A stretch of 11,806 bases of DNA. Origin: Candidatus Acetothermia bacterium. GTDB taxonomy: Bacteria; Bipolaricaulota; Bipolaricaulia; RBG-16-55-9; JANLFV01. Made by a program: the position numbers and the translations under genes. This document shows, piece after piece, positions 5,912 to 11,806 of this stretch; the stretch's first letter is position 1, and the number at the start of each line of letters is the position of its first letter. The notes under the pieces were generated by a model. It was not told the origin of the DNA. It made no database searches and worked only from the letters and a program-made list of their open reading frames with translations. Location: contig JAPWVC010000035.1 of assembly GCA_028275195.1 (NCBI GenBank), positions 1 through 11,806 of the forward strand, given 5' to 3'.

Positions 5912-7479
5912 GCCTTGAGGAAGCCGAGGAAGAGCGGATGGGGCCTGGTCGGCCTGGACTTGAACTCCGGGTGGAATTGTGAGGCAATGAAGAAGGGGTG
6001 ATCAGCCACAGCCAGCTCACCGATCTCCATCCGCCCGTCGGGCGACCTTCCGGAGAAGCGGAGGCCACCGGCCTCTAGCTCCTGGACAAATTCAGGGTTG
6101 ACCTCGTAGCGATGGCGGTGGCGCTCGCTGACCTCCTCCTGGCCGTAGAGCTTGTGGGCCAGTGAGCCGGGGGTGATCAAGACCGGTGAGGCCCCCAGCC
6201 GCATCGTCCCACCCTTCTCTTGAACCGTCCGCTGCTCGGGAAGGAGGTCGATCACCGCCGGATTGGCCTGGGGATCGACCTCCGTGCTATTGGCCCGCTT
6301 GTAGCCCAGGACATTCCGGGCGAACTCCACGACCGCGAGCTGGAAACCGAAGCAAATCCCTAGGAAGGGGAGCCTCCTCTCTCGGGCGAACCGGATCGCC
6401 TGGAGCTTCCCTTTAGCTCCCCGCTCCCCGAACCCTCCAGGGACGATCACCCCTGCGACATCTTCCAGCAGGTCGGGCGAGAAGTCCTCGGCCTCGATCC
6501 ACTTGATATTCACGGCCGTCCGGAGCTCCGCCCCGGCGTGGATGAGGGCCTCGGTATAGCTCAAGTAGCTATCGGTGAGCTCGGTATACTTCCCGACGAG
6601 CGCGACGGTCACCTCACGCTGGGGGTGGAGGGCATGGTCCAGGAAGGCCCGCCAGGCGGTGAGGTCCTCACCCCGCGGCTCCAGGCTGAGCCTCTCCAGG
6701 AGGAGCTCGGCCAGCCCCTGCTCCGCGAAGAAGAGGGGGACCTGATAAGCCAGCCTGGCGGTCGGGGCGCTGATTACGGCCCTCTTGGGGACATTGCAGA
6801 AGAGGGCGATCTTCTCCTTGATGTGCTCCTTCAAGGGCTCCTCGCTCCGCCCGACGATGATGTCCGGCTGGATCCCGATCGCCCGCAGCTCACGGACCGA
6901 GTGCTGGGTCGGCTTGGTCTTCTGCTCCCCGACCGGGCCGAGGATCGGGATGAGGGTTGTGTGCACGACGGCGCAATCCTCGCGCCCACGCTCGAGGAGG
7001 AGCTGGCGGACCGCCTCGAGGAATGGCATCGACTCGATGTCCCCCACGGTCCCGCCCAGCTCGACGATCGTCACCTCCGCTCCGGACCGCTCCGCCACGG
7101 TGGTGATGCTCCGCTTGATCTCGTCGGTGACATGGGGGATGATCTGGACCGTCTGGCCGAGGTAGTCCCCCCGCCGCTCCCTCTCGATCACCTTGAGGTA
7201 GACCTTCCCCGTGGTGATGTTATGGTCCCCCGTTAGGTTGATATCGAGAAACCGTTCGTAATTCCCGAAGTCGAGGTCCAGCTCGCTCCCGTCGTCGAGG
7301 ACAAAGACCTCACCATGCTGATAGGGGTTCATCGTCCCGGCATCGCAGTTGAGGTAGGGGTCGATCTTGATCACCGTGACCTTGATCCCCCGAGACTTCA
7401 AAAGGAGCCCGATGGAAGAGGTCGTGATCCCCTTCCCCAAGCCCGAGAGGACTCCGCCGGTCACGAAGACATACTTCAA
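5887..7479 (-). CDS. pyrG: CTP synthase PyrG
   Basis: PyrG converts UTP to CTP using ATP and glutamine, the last step of de novo pyrimidine nucleotide synthesis. The product has 530 residues (E. coli 545). The N-terminal synthetase domain begins KYVFVTGGVLSGLGKG (P-loop) and continues with KIDPYLNCDAGTMNP and the HGEVFVLDDG segment. The C-terminal class I glutamine amidotransferase domain has the oxyanion region PGGFGERG, nucleophile C376 in LGICFGFQ (the family more often has GICLGMQ), and H503/E505 in QFHPEF. The start codon is TTG at 7479-7477, with AGGAG at 7485-7489 five bases upstream. It is the first gene of pyrG-lptC-lptB. The leader carries a duplicated ribosome-binding/start sequence and a hairpin, described separately. 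Confidence 0.97.
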   Translation of the reverse strand: MKYVFVTGGVLSGLGKGITTSSIGLLLKSRGIKVTVIKIDPYLNCDAGTMNPYQHGEVFVLDDGSELDLDFGNYERFLDINLTGDHNITTGKVYLKVIERERRGDYLGQTVQIIPHVTDEIKRSITTVAERSGAEVTIVELGGTVGDIESMPFLEAVRQLLLERGREDCAVVHTTLIPILGPVGEQKTKPTQHSVRELRAIGIQPDIIVGRSEEPLKEHIKEKIALFCNVPKRAVISAPTARLAYQVPLFFAEQGLAELLLERLSLEPRGEDLTAWRAFLDHALHPQREVTVALVGKYTELTDSYLSYTEALIHAGAELRTAVNIKWIEAEDFSPDLLEDVAGVIVPGGFGERGAKGKLQAIRFARERRLPFLGICFGFQLAVVEFARNVLGYKRANSTEVDPQANPAVIDLLPEQRTVQEKGGTMRLGASPVLITPGSLAHKLYGQEEVSERHRHRYEVNPEFVQELEAGGLRFSGRSPDGRMEIGELAVADHPFFIASQFHPEFKSRPTRPHPLFLGFLKACLAREPS

Positions 7480-7598
7480 GGTCGCTCCTGGTGGTCCATT
7501 GCTTCGCGGTCCACCTTACAAGGTCGCTCCTGATAGCCCATCCTTCTCAACTGTTGTGCCGCCACTCCCAATGGGCGTGGGTGTTCCCCTGAAGCCAT
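7476..7598 (-). CDS. Candidate 40-residue leader peptide overlapping the pyrG start
   Basis: On the minus strand an ATG (7598-7596) opens 40 codons ending in a TGA (7478-7476) that overlaps the pyrG TTG start as TTGA. The peptide begins MASGEHPRPLG and contains QERP twice (residues 23-26 and 37-40), because a 14-bp repeat spaced 42 bp apart lies in frame. There is no convincing Shine-Dalgarno before the ATG. The overlap would allow re-initiation at pyrG after the leader is translated. It may equally be a chance open frame created by the duplication. Confidence 0.3.
   Translation of the reverse strand: MASGEHPRPLGVAAQQLRRMGYQERPCKVDREAMDHQERP
7477..7532 (-). repeat. 14-bp direct repeat duplicating the pyrG ribosome-binding site and start
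   Basis: On the minus strand CAGGAGCGACCTTG occurs at 7490-7477, where it is the real pyrG Shine-Dalgarno plus TTG start, and again at 7532-7519. In the upstream copy the TTG is followed at once by TAA, making a start-stop pair. The period is 42 bp. Between the copies lies an inverted repeat at 7490-7497 and 7508-7515: seven pairs and one T-T mismatch, with a ten-base loop. It abuts the real Shine-Dalgarno. Confidence 0.75.
7485..7489 (-). promoter_or_regulatory. Shine-Dalgarno deciding the pyrG TTG start
   Basis: On the minus strand AGGAG lies five bases before TTG (7479-7477). No ATG or GTG in this frame has a comparable site, and translation from the TTG gives the conserved CTP synthase N-terminus KYVFVTGG. 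Confidence 0.75.
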
Positions 7599-7627
7599 GC
7601 TGATCCGAAAGGTCGAATCCGATGATG

Positions 7628-7656
7628 ATTATAAGCCCTCCAGCCCGGGAGCACAA
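7628..7656 (-). promoter_or_regulatory. Sigma70-type promoter of pyrG-lptC-lptB
   Basis: Read on the minus strand, TTGTGC (7656-7651) and a perfect TATAAT (7633-7628) are separated by 17 bp. Transcription would begin near 7621, giving a leader of about 140 nt before the pyrG start at 7479. It faces away from the AOR promoter. Confidence 0.7.
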
Positions 7657-7660
7657 GCCC

Positions 7661-7691
7661 TTTCCATCCCAGACCTCGCTCGGGTTATAAT
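7661..7691 (+). promoter_or_regulatory. Promoter of the AOR gene (-10 clear, -35 weak)
   Basis: A perfect TATAAT lies at 7686-7691. The best -35 candidate is TTTCCA (7661-7666) at 19 bp, which is poor. Counting from the -10 box, transcription would start at about 7698, only nine bases before the ATG at 7707 and on the first base of an in-frame GTG. The mRNA would be leaderless or nearly so. Confidence 0.5.
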
Positions 7692-7706
7692 CGGCCGGTG
7701 AGGGCC

Positions 7707-9563
7707 ATGGACGGTGCATTCGGGAGATACCTTCTTGTAGATCTAACTTCGGGCTACATTAGGGACTATCCCATCCCCGAAGCCTGGCTCGAGAAGCACC
7801 TCGGCGGGCGGGGGATCGGGGCGCGCATCCTGCTGGAAGAACTGAAGGCGAAGGACCTGAGAGCCCTCGACCCCCTCGGGCCGGAGAACATCCTGATCTT
7901 CGCTACAGGGCCGTTCCAGGGGCTGGCCATCGCCGGCGGCGGGAGGCACGCCGTGCTCGGGATCTCGCCCAAGACCCGAGCGGTCGCGGACTCCTATGCC
8001 GGGGGCTTCTTCGGGCATGAGCTGGGCCGCTCGGGCTACGATGGGCTCATCGTCACCGGCAGGGCCGCGCAGCCGGTCTACCTGACCCTCATCGCCGGTA
8101 AAGCTGAACTACACGATGCTCGGGCCCTCTGGGGGAAGGAGACGGCCGAGGTCGAGGAAGAGCTCCAGCGGCGGCATGGCAAGGTGCGAGTGGCCTGCAT
8201 CGGCCCGGCGGGCGAGAACCTGGTGAAGTTCGCCTGCATTATCCACGACCGGACGAGGTCCGCGGGCCGGCCCGGCTTCGGGGCGGTGATGGGGAGCAAG
8301 AACCTGAAGGCCATCGCCGTCCTAGGCCATCAGGAGAAGCCGATCCACGACCGCAACCGCTTCGTGGAGCTGAGGAAGGAGCTGGCCCTCGCCTTAGCCG
8401 GTGAGCGCTGGATCCGGCGGTTCCGGAGCTGCGGGACGGCCGGAGGGGTCGTGGCCCTCAACGAGCAGGGGATCCTCCCGACGAAGAACTTCCAAGAGGG
8501 GGTCTTCGATCGAGCCGGGGCGATCAGCGGCCAGGTAATGGCCGAGACGATCCTCGTCCGGGCCGATAGCTGCGCCGGCTGCCCGATCGGCTGCAAGAGG
8601 GTCGTCTCCGCCAAGTTCGATAATGAGGAGGTCGACCCGCGCTACGGTGGCCCGGAATACGAGACCGTCGCGGCCCTCGGCTCGCTCCTGCTCAACGACG
8701 ACTTGGAGGCCATCGCCCTGGCCAATCAGAAGTGCAATGCCTACGGGCTCGACACTATCAGCACCGGGGTGACGATCGCCTGGGCCATCGAGGCGACGGA
8801 GCGAGGGCTGCTCAAATCTGATTTGAAGTGGGGCGAGCCCCGGGCGATCCTGAGGACCATCGACTTGATCGGCCGCCGGGAGGGGCTCGGGGAGGAGCTG
8901 GCCAAGGGGATCGACTACCTCGAGAAAAAATACGGCGGGGACTTCGCCGTCCATGTCAAGGGCGTGGAGGTCCCGATGCACGAGCCGCGAGGGAAGGTCG
9001 GCCTCGGCTTAAGCTATGCCACCTCACCGCGGGGGGCGACCCACCTCGAGGGGATGCACGACACGATGCTTGAGACCGAGAGCCCGACCCCCGAGCTAGG
9101 GGTCACGGAGGGGCTGGACCGCTTCTCCTGGGAGGGGAAGCCCCGGGTGGTGAAGATCTATGAAGACCTGCGCTCCTTTACTAACTCCTTGGTGATGTGC
9201 GTCTTCATCCCCTCGATGACCGAGCCGGGGTATAACTACCCCCAGATCCGGGAGATCTTGAATGCCCTCACCGGCCTGGAAATCGACGCAGAGGAGATGT
9301 TGCGAATCGGCGAGAGGAATTACAACCTACTGAAGATCCTCGCCGCGAGGGCCGGCTATACCCGCAAGGATGATGGCCTCCCGAAGCGGTTCAGCGAGCC
9401 GCTCCCGCGGGGCGCGAGCGCCGGCCGCCCGATCCCCGACGCCGTGTTGCAGAGGATGATCGACGAATACTATCGCCTTCGGGGCTGGGACGAGCACGGC
9501 CCGACCGCCTCCAAGCTGAAAGAGCTAGGGCTGAATGAGCTGAAGGGGCTGATCCCGCATTAG
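7707..9563 (+). CDS. aor: Aldehyde:ferredoxin oxidoreductase (tungsten enzyme family)
   Basis: Enzymes of this family oxidise aldehydes to carboxylic acids, reducing ferredoxin at a tungsten bis-pterin cofactor and a [4Fe-4S] cluster; they are cytoplasmic and typical of anaerobes. From ATG 7707 the product has 618 residues (Pyrococcus furiosus AOR about 605). It opens MDGAFGRYLLVDLTSG and GGRGIGARILLEEL, typical of the pterin-binding N-terminal domain. Cluster ligands C289-x2-C292-x3-C296 and distant C498 match Pyrococcus 288/291/295/494. YGGPEYETVAALGSLLLNDD, GLDTISTG and SYATSPRGATHLEG are conserved AOR segments. An in-frame GTG at 7698 would add three residues, but the family N-terminus favours the ATG. 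The substrate cannot be told from sequence. No ferredoxin or cofactor gene adjoins it. CCCGC/GCGGG (9554-9567) forms a hairpin over the stop codon without a T-tract. Confidence 0.95.
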   Translation: MDGAFGRYLLVDLTSGYIRDYPIPEAWLEKHLGGRGIGARILLEELKAKDLRALDPLGPENILIFATGPFQGLAIAGGGRHAVLGISPKTRAVADSYAGGFFGHELGRSGYDGLIVTGRAAQPVYLTLIAGKAELHDARALWGKETAEVEEELQRRHGKVRVACIGPAGENLVKFACIIHDRTRSAGRPGFGAVMGSKNLKAIAVLGHQEKPIHDRNRFVELRKELALALAGERWIRRFRSCGTAGGVVALNEQGILPTKNFQEGVFDRAGAISGQVMAETILVRADSCAGCPIGCKRVVSAKFDNEEVDPRYGGPEYETVAALGSLLLNDDLEAIALANQKCNAYGLDTISTGVTIAWAIEATERGLLKSDLKWGEPRAILRTIDLIGRREGLGEELAKGIDYLEKKYGGDFAVHVKGVEVPMHEPRGKVGLGLSYATSPRGATHLEGMHDTMLETESPTPELGVTEGLDRFSWEGKPRVVKIYEDLRSFTNSLVMCVFIPSMTEPGYNYPQIREILNALTGLEIDAEEMLRIGERNYNLLKILAARAGYTRKDDGLPKRFSEPLPRGASAGRPIPDAVLQRMIDEYYRLRGWDEHGPTASKLKELGLNELKGLIPH

Positions 9564-9583
9564 CGGGCTTCGGGCGATTGAAT

Positions 9584-9612
9584 TTGAGGCCCACGCAAGG
9601 TCGGGCTACAAT
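9584..9612 (+). promoter_or_regulatory. Sigma70-type promoter of the serine protease gene
   Basis: TTGAGG (9584-9589) and TACAAT (9607-9612) are separated by exactly 17 bp. Transcription would start near 9619, giving a leader of about 22 nt that carries the purine-rich GGGGAAGGGGGG before the ATG at 9641. Confidence 0.7.
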
Positions 9613-9640
9613 GGGAATCAGCGGGGAAGGGGGGATTGTA

Positions 9641-10378
9641 ATGAATATCGGTCAGCTTGGGTTAGAACTAAGCGAGAAGTCGGCCTCGGCTGTTAGGAAG
9701 TTGTTTCTCAGCATCTTGTTAGCGGCGGTCATCGTCGGCTCTACAGGAGCGATCGCGAGCATCCAGGTCGATATCTCGGCGATCGTCGAGCGAGTCAAGC
9801 CCGCGGTCGAGGAGATCGTGACCGAGGAAGGCCAGGGGAGCGGGTTCATCATCACCTCGGATGGAGCGATCCTCACTGCCTACCATGTCGTGAAAGGGGC
9901 CAGTAGCATCGAAGTCCGGCTACCGAGCGGGGCAAGCTACAGCGCAAGAGTGGAGAAGTATGATGAGACCTATGACAACGGGGGCAACGATCTGGCCCTG
10001 CTCAGGATAAGTGCGAGCGGCCTCCCCACGGTGGGCCTGGGGGATTCGGATACCGTCAAGATCGGGCACTTTATCATCGTGATGGGCTATCCCCTGGGTA
10101 TCTTCAATGTCACCACGGGGATCATTAGCAGTATCGCCGATGCCGGCGGGGGGCGGACGGTCTTTGTGATTGACGCTGCGGTGAACCCGGGGAATAGCGG
10201 CGGCCCGCTCCTCAATGACAAGGGCGAAGTGATCGGGATCGTCTTCGGGAGGGCCGATGTCCCCGGGATCAGGGTAGAGGGGATTAACTTCGCCACACCG
10301 ATCAACACGGCGAGGAGCAAATTGGGACTGGGCAGGATCCCAGTCCTTGGCTGGACCTTCGGCGGGAGCTCCGAGTGA
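9641..10378 (+). CDS. HtrA/Deg-type secreted serine protease without PDZ domain
   Basis: Predicted envelope protease of the trypsin-like S1C (HtrA/DegP) family. From ATG 9641 (after GGGGAAGGGGGG at 9623-9634) it has 245 residues. An in-frame TTG at 9578 would add 21 residues but lies upstream of the promoter. Residues about 19-39 (RKLFLSILLAAVIVGSTGAI) form a signal peptide or membrane anchor. The triad is complete: H82 in LTAYHVV, D117 in GNDLALLRI and S186 in NPGNSGGPLL. The chain ends soon after NFATPINTARSKLG, with no PDZ domain, whereas typical HtrA proteins have one or two. The last residues, WTFGGSSE, look like the opening of a beta-propeller-type repeat whose remainder continues in the +1 frame after the stop (10377-10490). 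A one-base change at about 10376 may therefore have truncated a longer protein. Confidence 0.88.
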   Translation: MNIGQLGLELSEKSASAVRKLFLSILLAAVIVGSTGAIASIQVDISAIVERVKPAVEEIVTEEGQGSGFIITSDGAILTAYHVVKGASSIEVRLPSGASYSARVEKYDETYDNGGNDLALLRISASGLPTVGLGDSDTVKIGHFIIVMGYPLGIFNVTTGIISSIADAGGGRTVFVIDAAVNPGNSGGPLLNDKGEVIGIVFGRADVPGIRVEGINFATPINTARSKLGLGRIPVLGWTFGGSSE

Positions 10379-10490
10379 TTGGGACTCCTCCGTCCAGCAG
10401 ACCAGCGATGGCGGCTACATCCTCCTGGGAACCACAGACTCCTTCGGCGCAGGGGAGAGTGATTTCTGGCTGATTAAGTATCGGCCGTAG
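10377..10490 (+). pseudogene. Out-of-frame beta-propeller-type repeat remnant following the protease
   Basis: Reading from 10377, 37 codons run to the TAG at 10488-10490. They encode DWDSSVQQTSDGGYILLG, then TTDSFGAGESDFWLIKYRP. This is a clear example of the repeat found in tandem in many secreted bacterial and archaeal proteins (pattern SVQQTxDGGYI..G.T.SFGAG..D.WLIK), recognised from memory. The preceding residues of such repeats, W-x-FGGS, are encoded in the protease frame just before its stop. Skipping a single base at 10376 would join them as GGSSEDWDSSVQQ. Only one repeat is present. It is either the decayed end of a fused protease-repeat protein, the last piece of a deleted repeat gene, or a sequencing indel. 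Confidence 0.75.
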
Positions 10491-10595
10491 CAGCTACTGC
10501 AAGGTGCCCCTGGAACCGGCCTGGTGGGCCCGATGGGCAGGTCTGCTTGCCATGAGAATCCTGGTCAAATATAGAGGCCTCTACCCCTCCGGTGG
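10491..10595 (+). other. Intergenic stretch with an imperfect long hairpin
   Basis: No gene is seen here. GCAAG (10499-10503) pairs with CTTGC (10546-10550). Inside it TGCCC (10505-10509) pairs with GGGCA (10535-10539), and GGCC (10518-10521) with GGCC (10527-10530). No T-tract follows, so this is not a standard intrinsic terminator. The core GGCCTGGTGGGCC differs by one base from GGCCTCGTGGGCC at 4557-4569, also downstream of a gene. Confidence 0.4.
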
Positions 10596-10624
10596 TTGAA
10601 GCACAAATCATAAGTCAGCATAAT
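10596..10624 (+). promoter_or_regulatory. Sigma70-type promoter of tilS
   Basis: TTGAAG (10596-10601) and CATAAT (10619-10624) are 17 bp apart. The predicted transcription start is about 10631, only three bases before the tilS ATG at 10634. This leaves no room for a Shine-Dalgarno and suggests a leaderless or near-leaderless mRNA. Confidence 0.6.
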
Positions 10625-10633
10625 TGCGATGGG

Positions 10634-11806
10634 ATGCGCGCGAAGGTCCGCCGGACGATCGAGGAATACAGGATGGTCTCGCCGGGCGAGCGGGTCTTAG
10701 TCGCCGTCTCCGGGGGGGTAGATTCGATCGTCTTACTGCATCTGCTCCATGAACTGCGGGAGGAGCTGGGGATCTCCCTCGCCGTCGCCCATCTCGACCA
10801 TCGAATCCGAGCTGAATCCAGCGCTGATGCGGAGTTCGTGGCCAGGGAGGCCGGGAGGCTCGGCCTCCCCCTGATTCTGGAGGCCCGGGATGTCCCGGCC
10901 TATGCTAAAGAGCGGGGGCTCTCGCTCGAGGAGGCAGCGCGGGAGGTCCGCTATCAGTTCTTAGAGGAGGCCGCGGCGAAGGTCAGGGCCGCGAAGATCG
11001 CCCTCGGCCACCACCGGGACGACCTTGTGGAGACGCTCTTGCTCAACCTGATCCGCGGCGCAGGGCTCGCGGGCCTCCGGGGGATGGCCCCCGTCCGGGG
11101 TTCGTTCATCCGCCCGCTCATCGACTGCTCGCGAGCCGAGATCGAAGCCTTCGCCCAAGAGCGCGGCTTAAGGTATTGCCAAGACCGGACGAACCTGGAG
11201 CAGAGGTTCTTGCGGAACCGGGTCCGAATGGAGCTCCTTCCCCTTCTGGAGGGCTACCGCCCCGGCGTCGCCGCCCGGCTGGCTCAGACTGCCCGAATCC
11301 TCGGCGAGGCCAGTGCCTATCTTGAGGGGCTGGCCGGCGAGCGGCTGGGGAAGATGGTCCTCACCGAAGGGGAGGAAGGGCTCGTCCTCGACCGCCGGAT
11401 GTTCCTGGCGGAAGAGCCTTTCCTCCAGTCCCTCATCCTCCGCGAGGCGGTCCGCCGCCTCCGCGGGAGCCTCCGTGACCTAGAGTTCGAGCACCTCCGG
11501 AAGATGCGGGAGTTGAGCGCTCAGCCCGAGACGGAAGGGCAAGCTGAGCTCCACCTCCCCGGGGGGCTCACCTTCTTCCGTCGAGGGGGGAGGCTCATCC
11601 TCAGCAAGGCCAGGCCGGGGGTGCCCAAGCCGGAGGCCTATGCTTATGAGTTCCCTCTCCGGCTCGGCGAGAATCTTTTTAACGAGCTCGGCTGGCAGTT
11701 CACCCTGGAGGAGGTCGAGCCGCCTCTGGAGTTCGATCTTGATCCCTTGAAAGCGGTGATTGACCAAGCTAGAATAGTCGAGCCTCTCTTCATCCGGAAT
11801 TGGCGG
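10634..11806 (+). CDS. tilS: tRNA(Ile)-lysidine synthase TilS, 3' end beyond the window
   Basis: TilS attaches lysine to C34 of the CAU-anticodon tRNA(Ile), using ATP, so that it reads AUA codons. The open frame runs 391 codons to the window edge without a stop. The PP-loop motif SGGVDS lies at 26-31. It is followed by the family motifs AHLDHRIR, ALGHHRDDLVETLLLNLIRG with GLAGLRGM, RPLIDCSRAEIEAF, and the DRTN / RNRVRMELLPLL segment. A substrate-binding middle domain follows, and the sequence breaks off at VEPLFIRNWR, near the start of the C-terminal TilS domain. The ATG at 10634 gives the expected short N-terminus before the PP-loop. Another ATG at 10629 is in a different frame. No Shine-Dalgarno precedes the start, consistent with the promoter position. 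Confidence 0.95.
   Translation, partial: MRAKVRRTIEEYRMVSPGERVLVAVSGGVDSIVLLHLLHELREELGISLAVAHLDHRIRAESSADAEFVAREAGRLGLPLILEARDVPAYAKERGLSLEEAAREVRYQFLEEAAAKVRAAKIALGHHRDDLVETLLLNLIRGAGLAGLRGMAPVRGSFIRPLIDCSRAEIEAFAQERGLRYCQDRTNLEQRFLRNRVRMELLPLLEGYRPGVAARLAQTARILGEASAYLEGLAGERLGKMVLTEGEEGLVLDRRMFLAEEPFLQSLILREAVRRLRGSLRDLEFEHLRKMRELSAQPETEGQAELHLPGGLTFFRRGGRLILSKARPGVPKPEAYAYEFPLRLGENLFNELGWQFTLEEVEPPLEFDLDPLKAVIDQARIVEPLFIRNWR

Noticed and set aside
6538..7236. A 232-codon plus-strand open frame antisense to pyrG
   Set aside because: It is a shadow of the secure pyrG gene, with Leu/Asp/Gly-rich composition and no recognisable motif.
7698..7706. GTG at 7698 as the AOR start codon
   Set aside because: The family N-terminus and the cluster-cysteine numbering fit the ATG at 7707 better, though a leaderless GTG start remains possible.
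9554..9567. CCCGC-ATTA-GCGGG hairpin over the AOR stop as a terminator
   Set aside because: No T-run follows, so intrinsic termination is not supported.
9578..9640. TTG at 9578 as the start of the serine protease
   Set aside because: It lies before the predicted promoter and has no ribosome-binding site; ATG 9641 has a strong purine-rich site and opens directly on a signal-peptide-like sequence.

Overview
The window is a G+C-rich piece of a bacterial chromosome. The organism is a diderm (Gram-negative-type) bacterium: it has LptC and LptB for lipopolysaccharide export and Lgt for lipoprotein acylation. The tungsten-type aldehyde:ferredoxin oxidoreductase (AOR) suggests anaerobic, possibly thermophilic, metabolism. 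The phylum cannot be fixed from this sequence. A lineage such as Bipolaricaulota (Acetothermia) is a guess from gene content only. No tRNA, rRNA, CRISPR array, insertion sequence or phage gene was seen.

Layout. (1) lgt (60-926, +) sits behind a strong Shine-Dalgarno. (2) A dyad-rich gap of about 310 bp (927-1238) ends in a good sigma70-type promoter. (3) That promoter drives a tight three-gene unit: a MerR-type helix-turn-helix protein (1239-1796), a HerA-like ATPase (1793-3442) and a Cas4/RecB-like PD-(D/E)XK nuclease (3455-4492). (4) A short convergent gap has terminator-like hairpins. (5) The minus-strand operon pyrG-lptC-lptB (7479 down to 4638) has overlapping genes. Its own promoter lies at 7628-7656, and its leader of about 140 nt is unusual. 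(6) A divergent AOR gene follows (7707-9563, +). (7) Next is a short HtrA-type secreted serine protease (9641-10378). Its end runs, through a one-base frame change, into a beta-propeller-type repeat remnant (10377-10490). (8) The last gene is tilS (10634 to the window edge, 3' truncated).

How genes work together. The HTH-HerA-nuclease unit looks like a self-contained DNA-processing machine: a pumping ATPase with a nuclease, as in archaeal HerA-NurA, but with a Cas4-like nuclease and a DNA-binding partner. It could act in DNA-end resection or in defence against foreign DNA. It is the best candidate here for an undescribed system. pyrG, lptC and lptB share a transcript, but the first is pyrimidine metabolism and the other two are envelope biogenesis. 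Lgt, LptB/C and HtrA all serve the envelope but are not one operon.

Promoters. Four of the five promoter calls have both a -35 and a -10 match at 17-bp spacing; the AOR promoter has only a clear -10. For AOR and tilS the inferred transcription start falls within about 0-9 nt of the start codon, which suggests leaderless or near-leaderless mRNAs in this organism.
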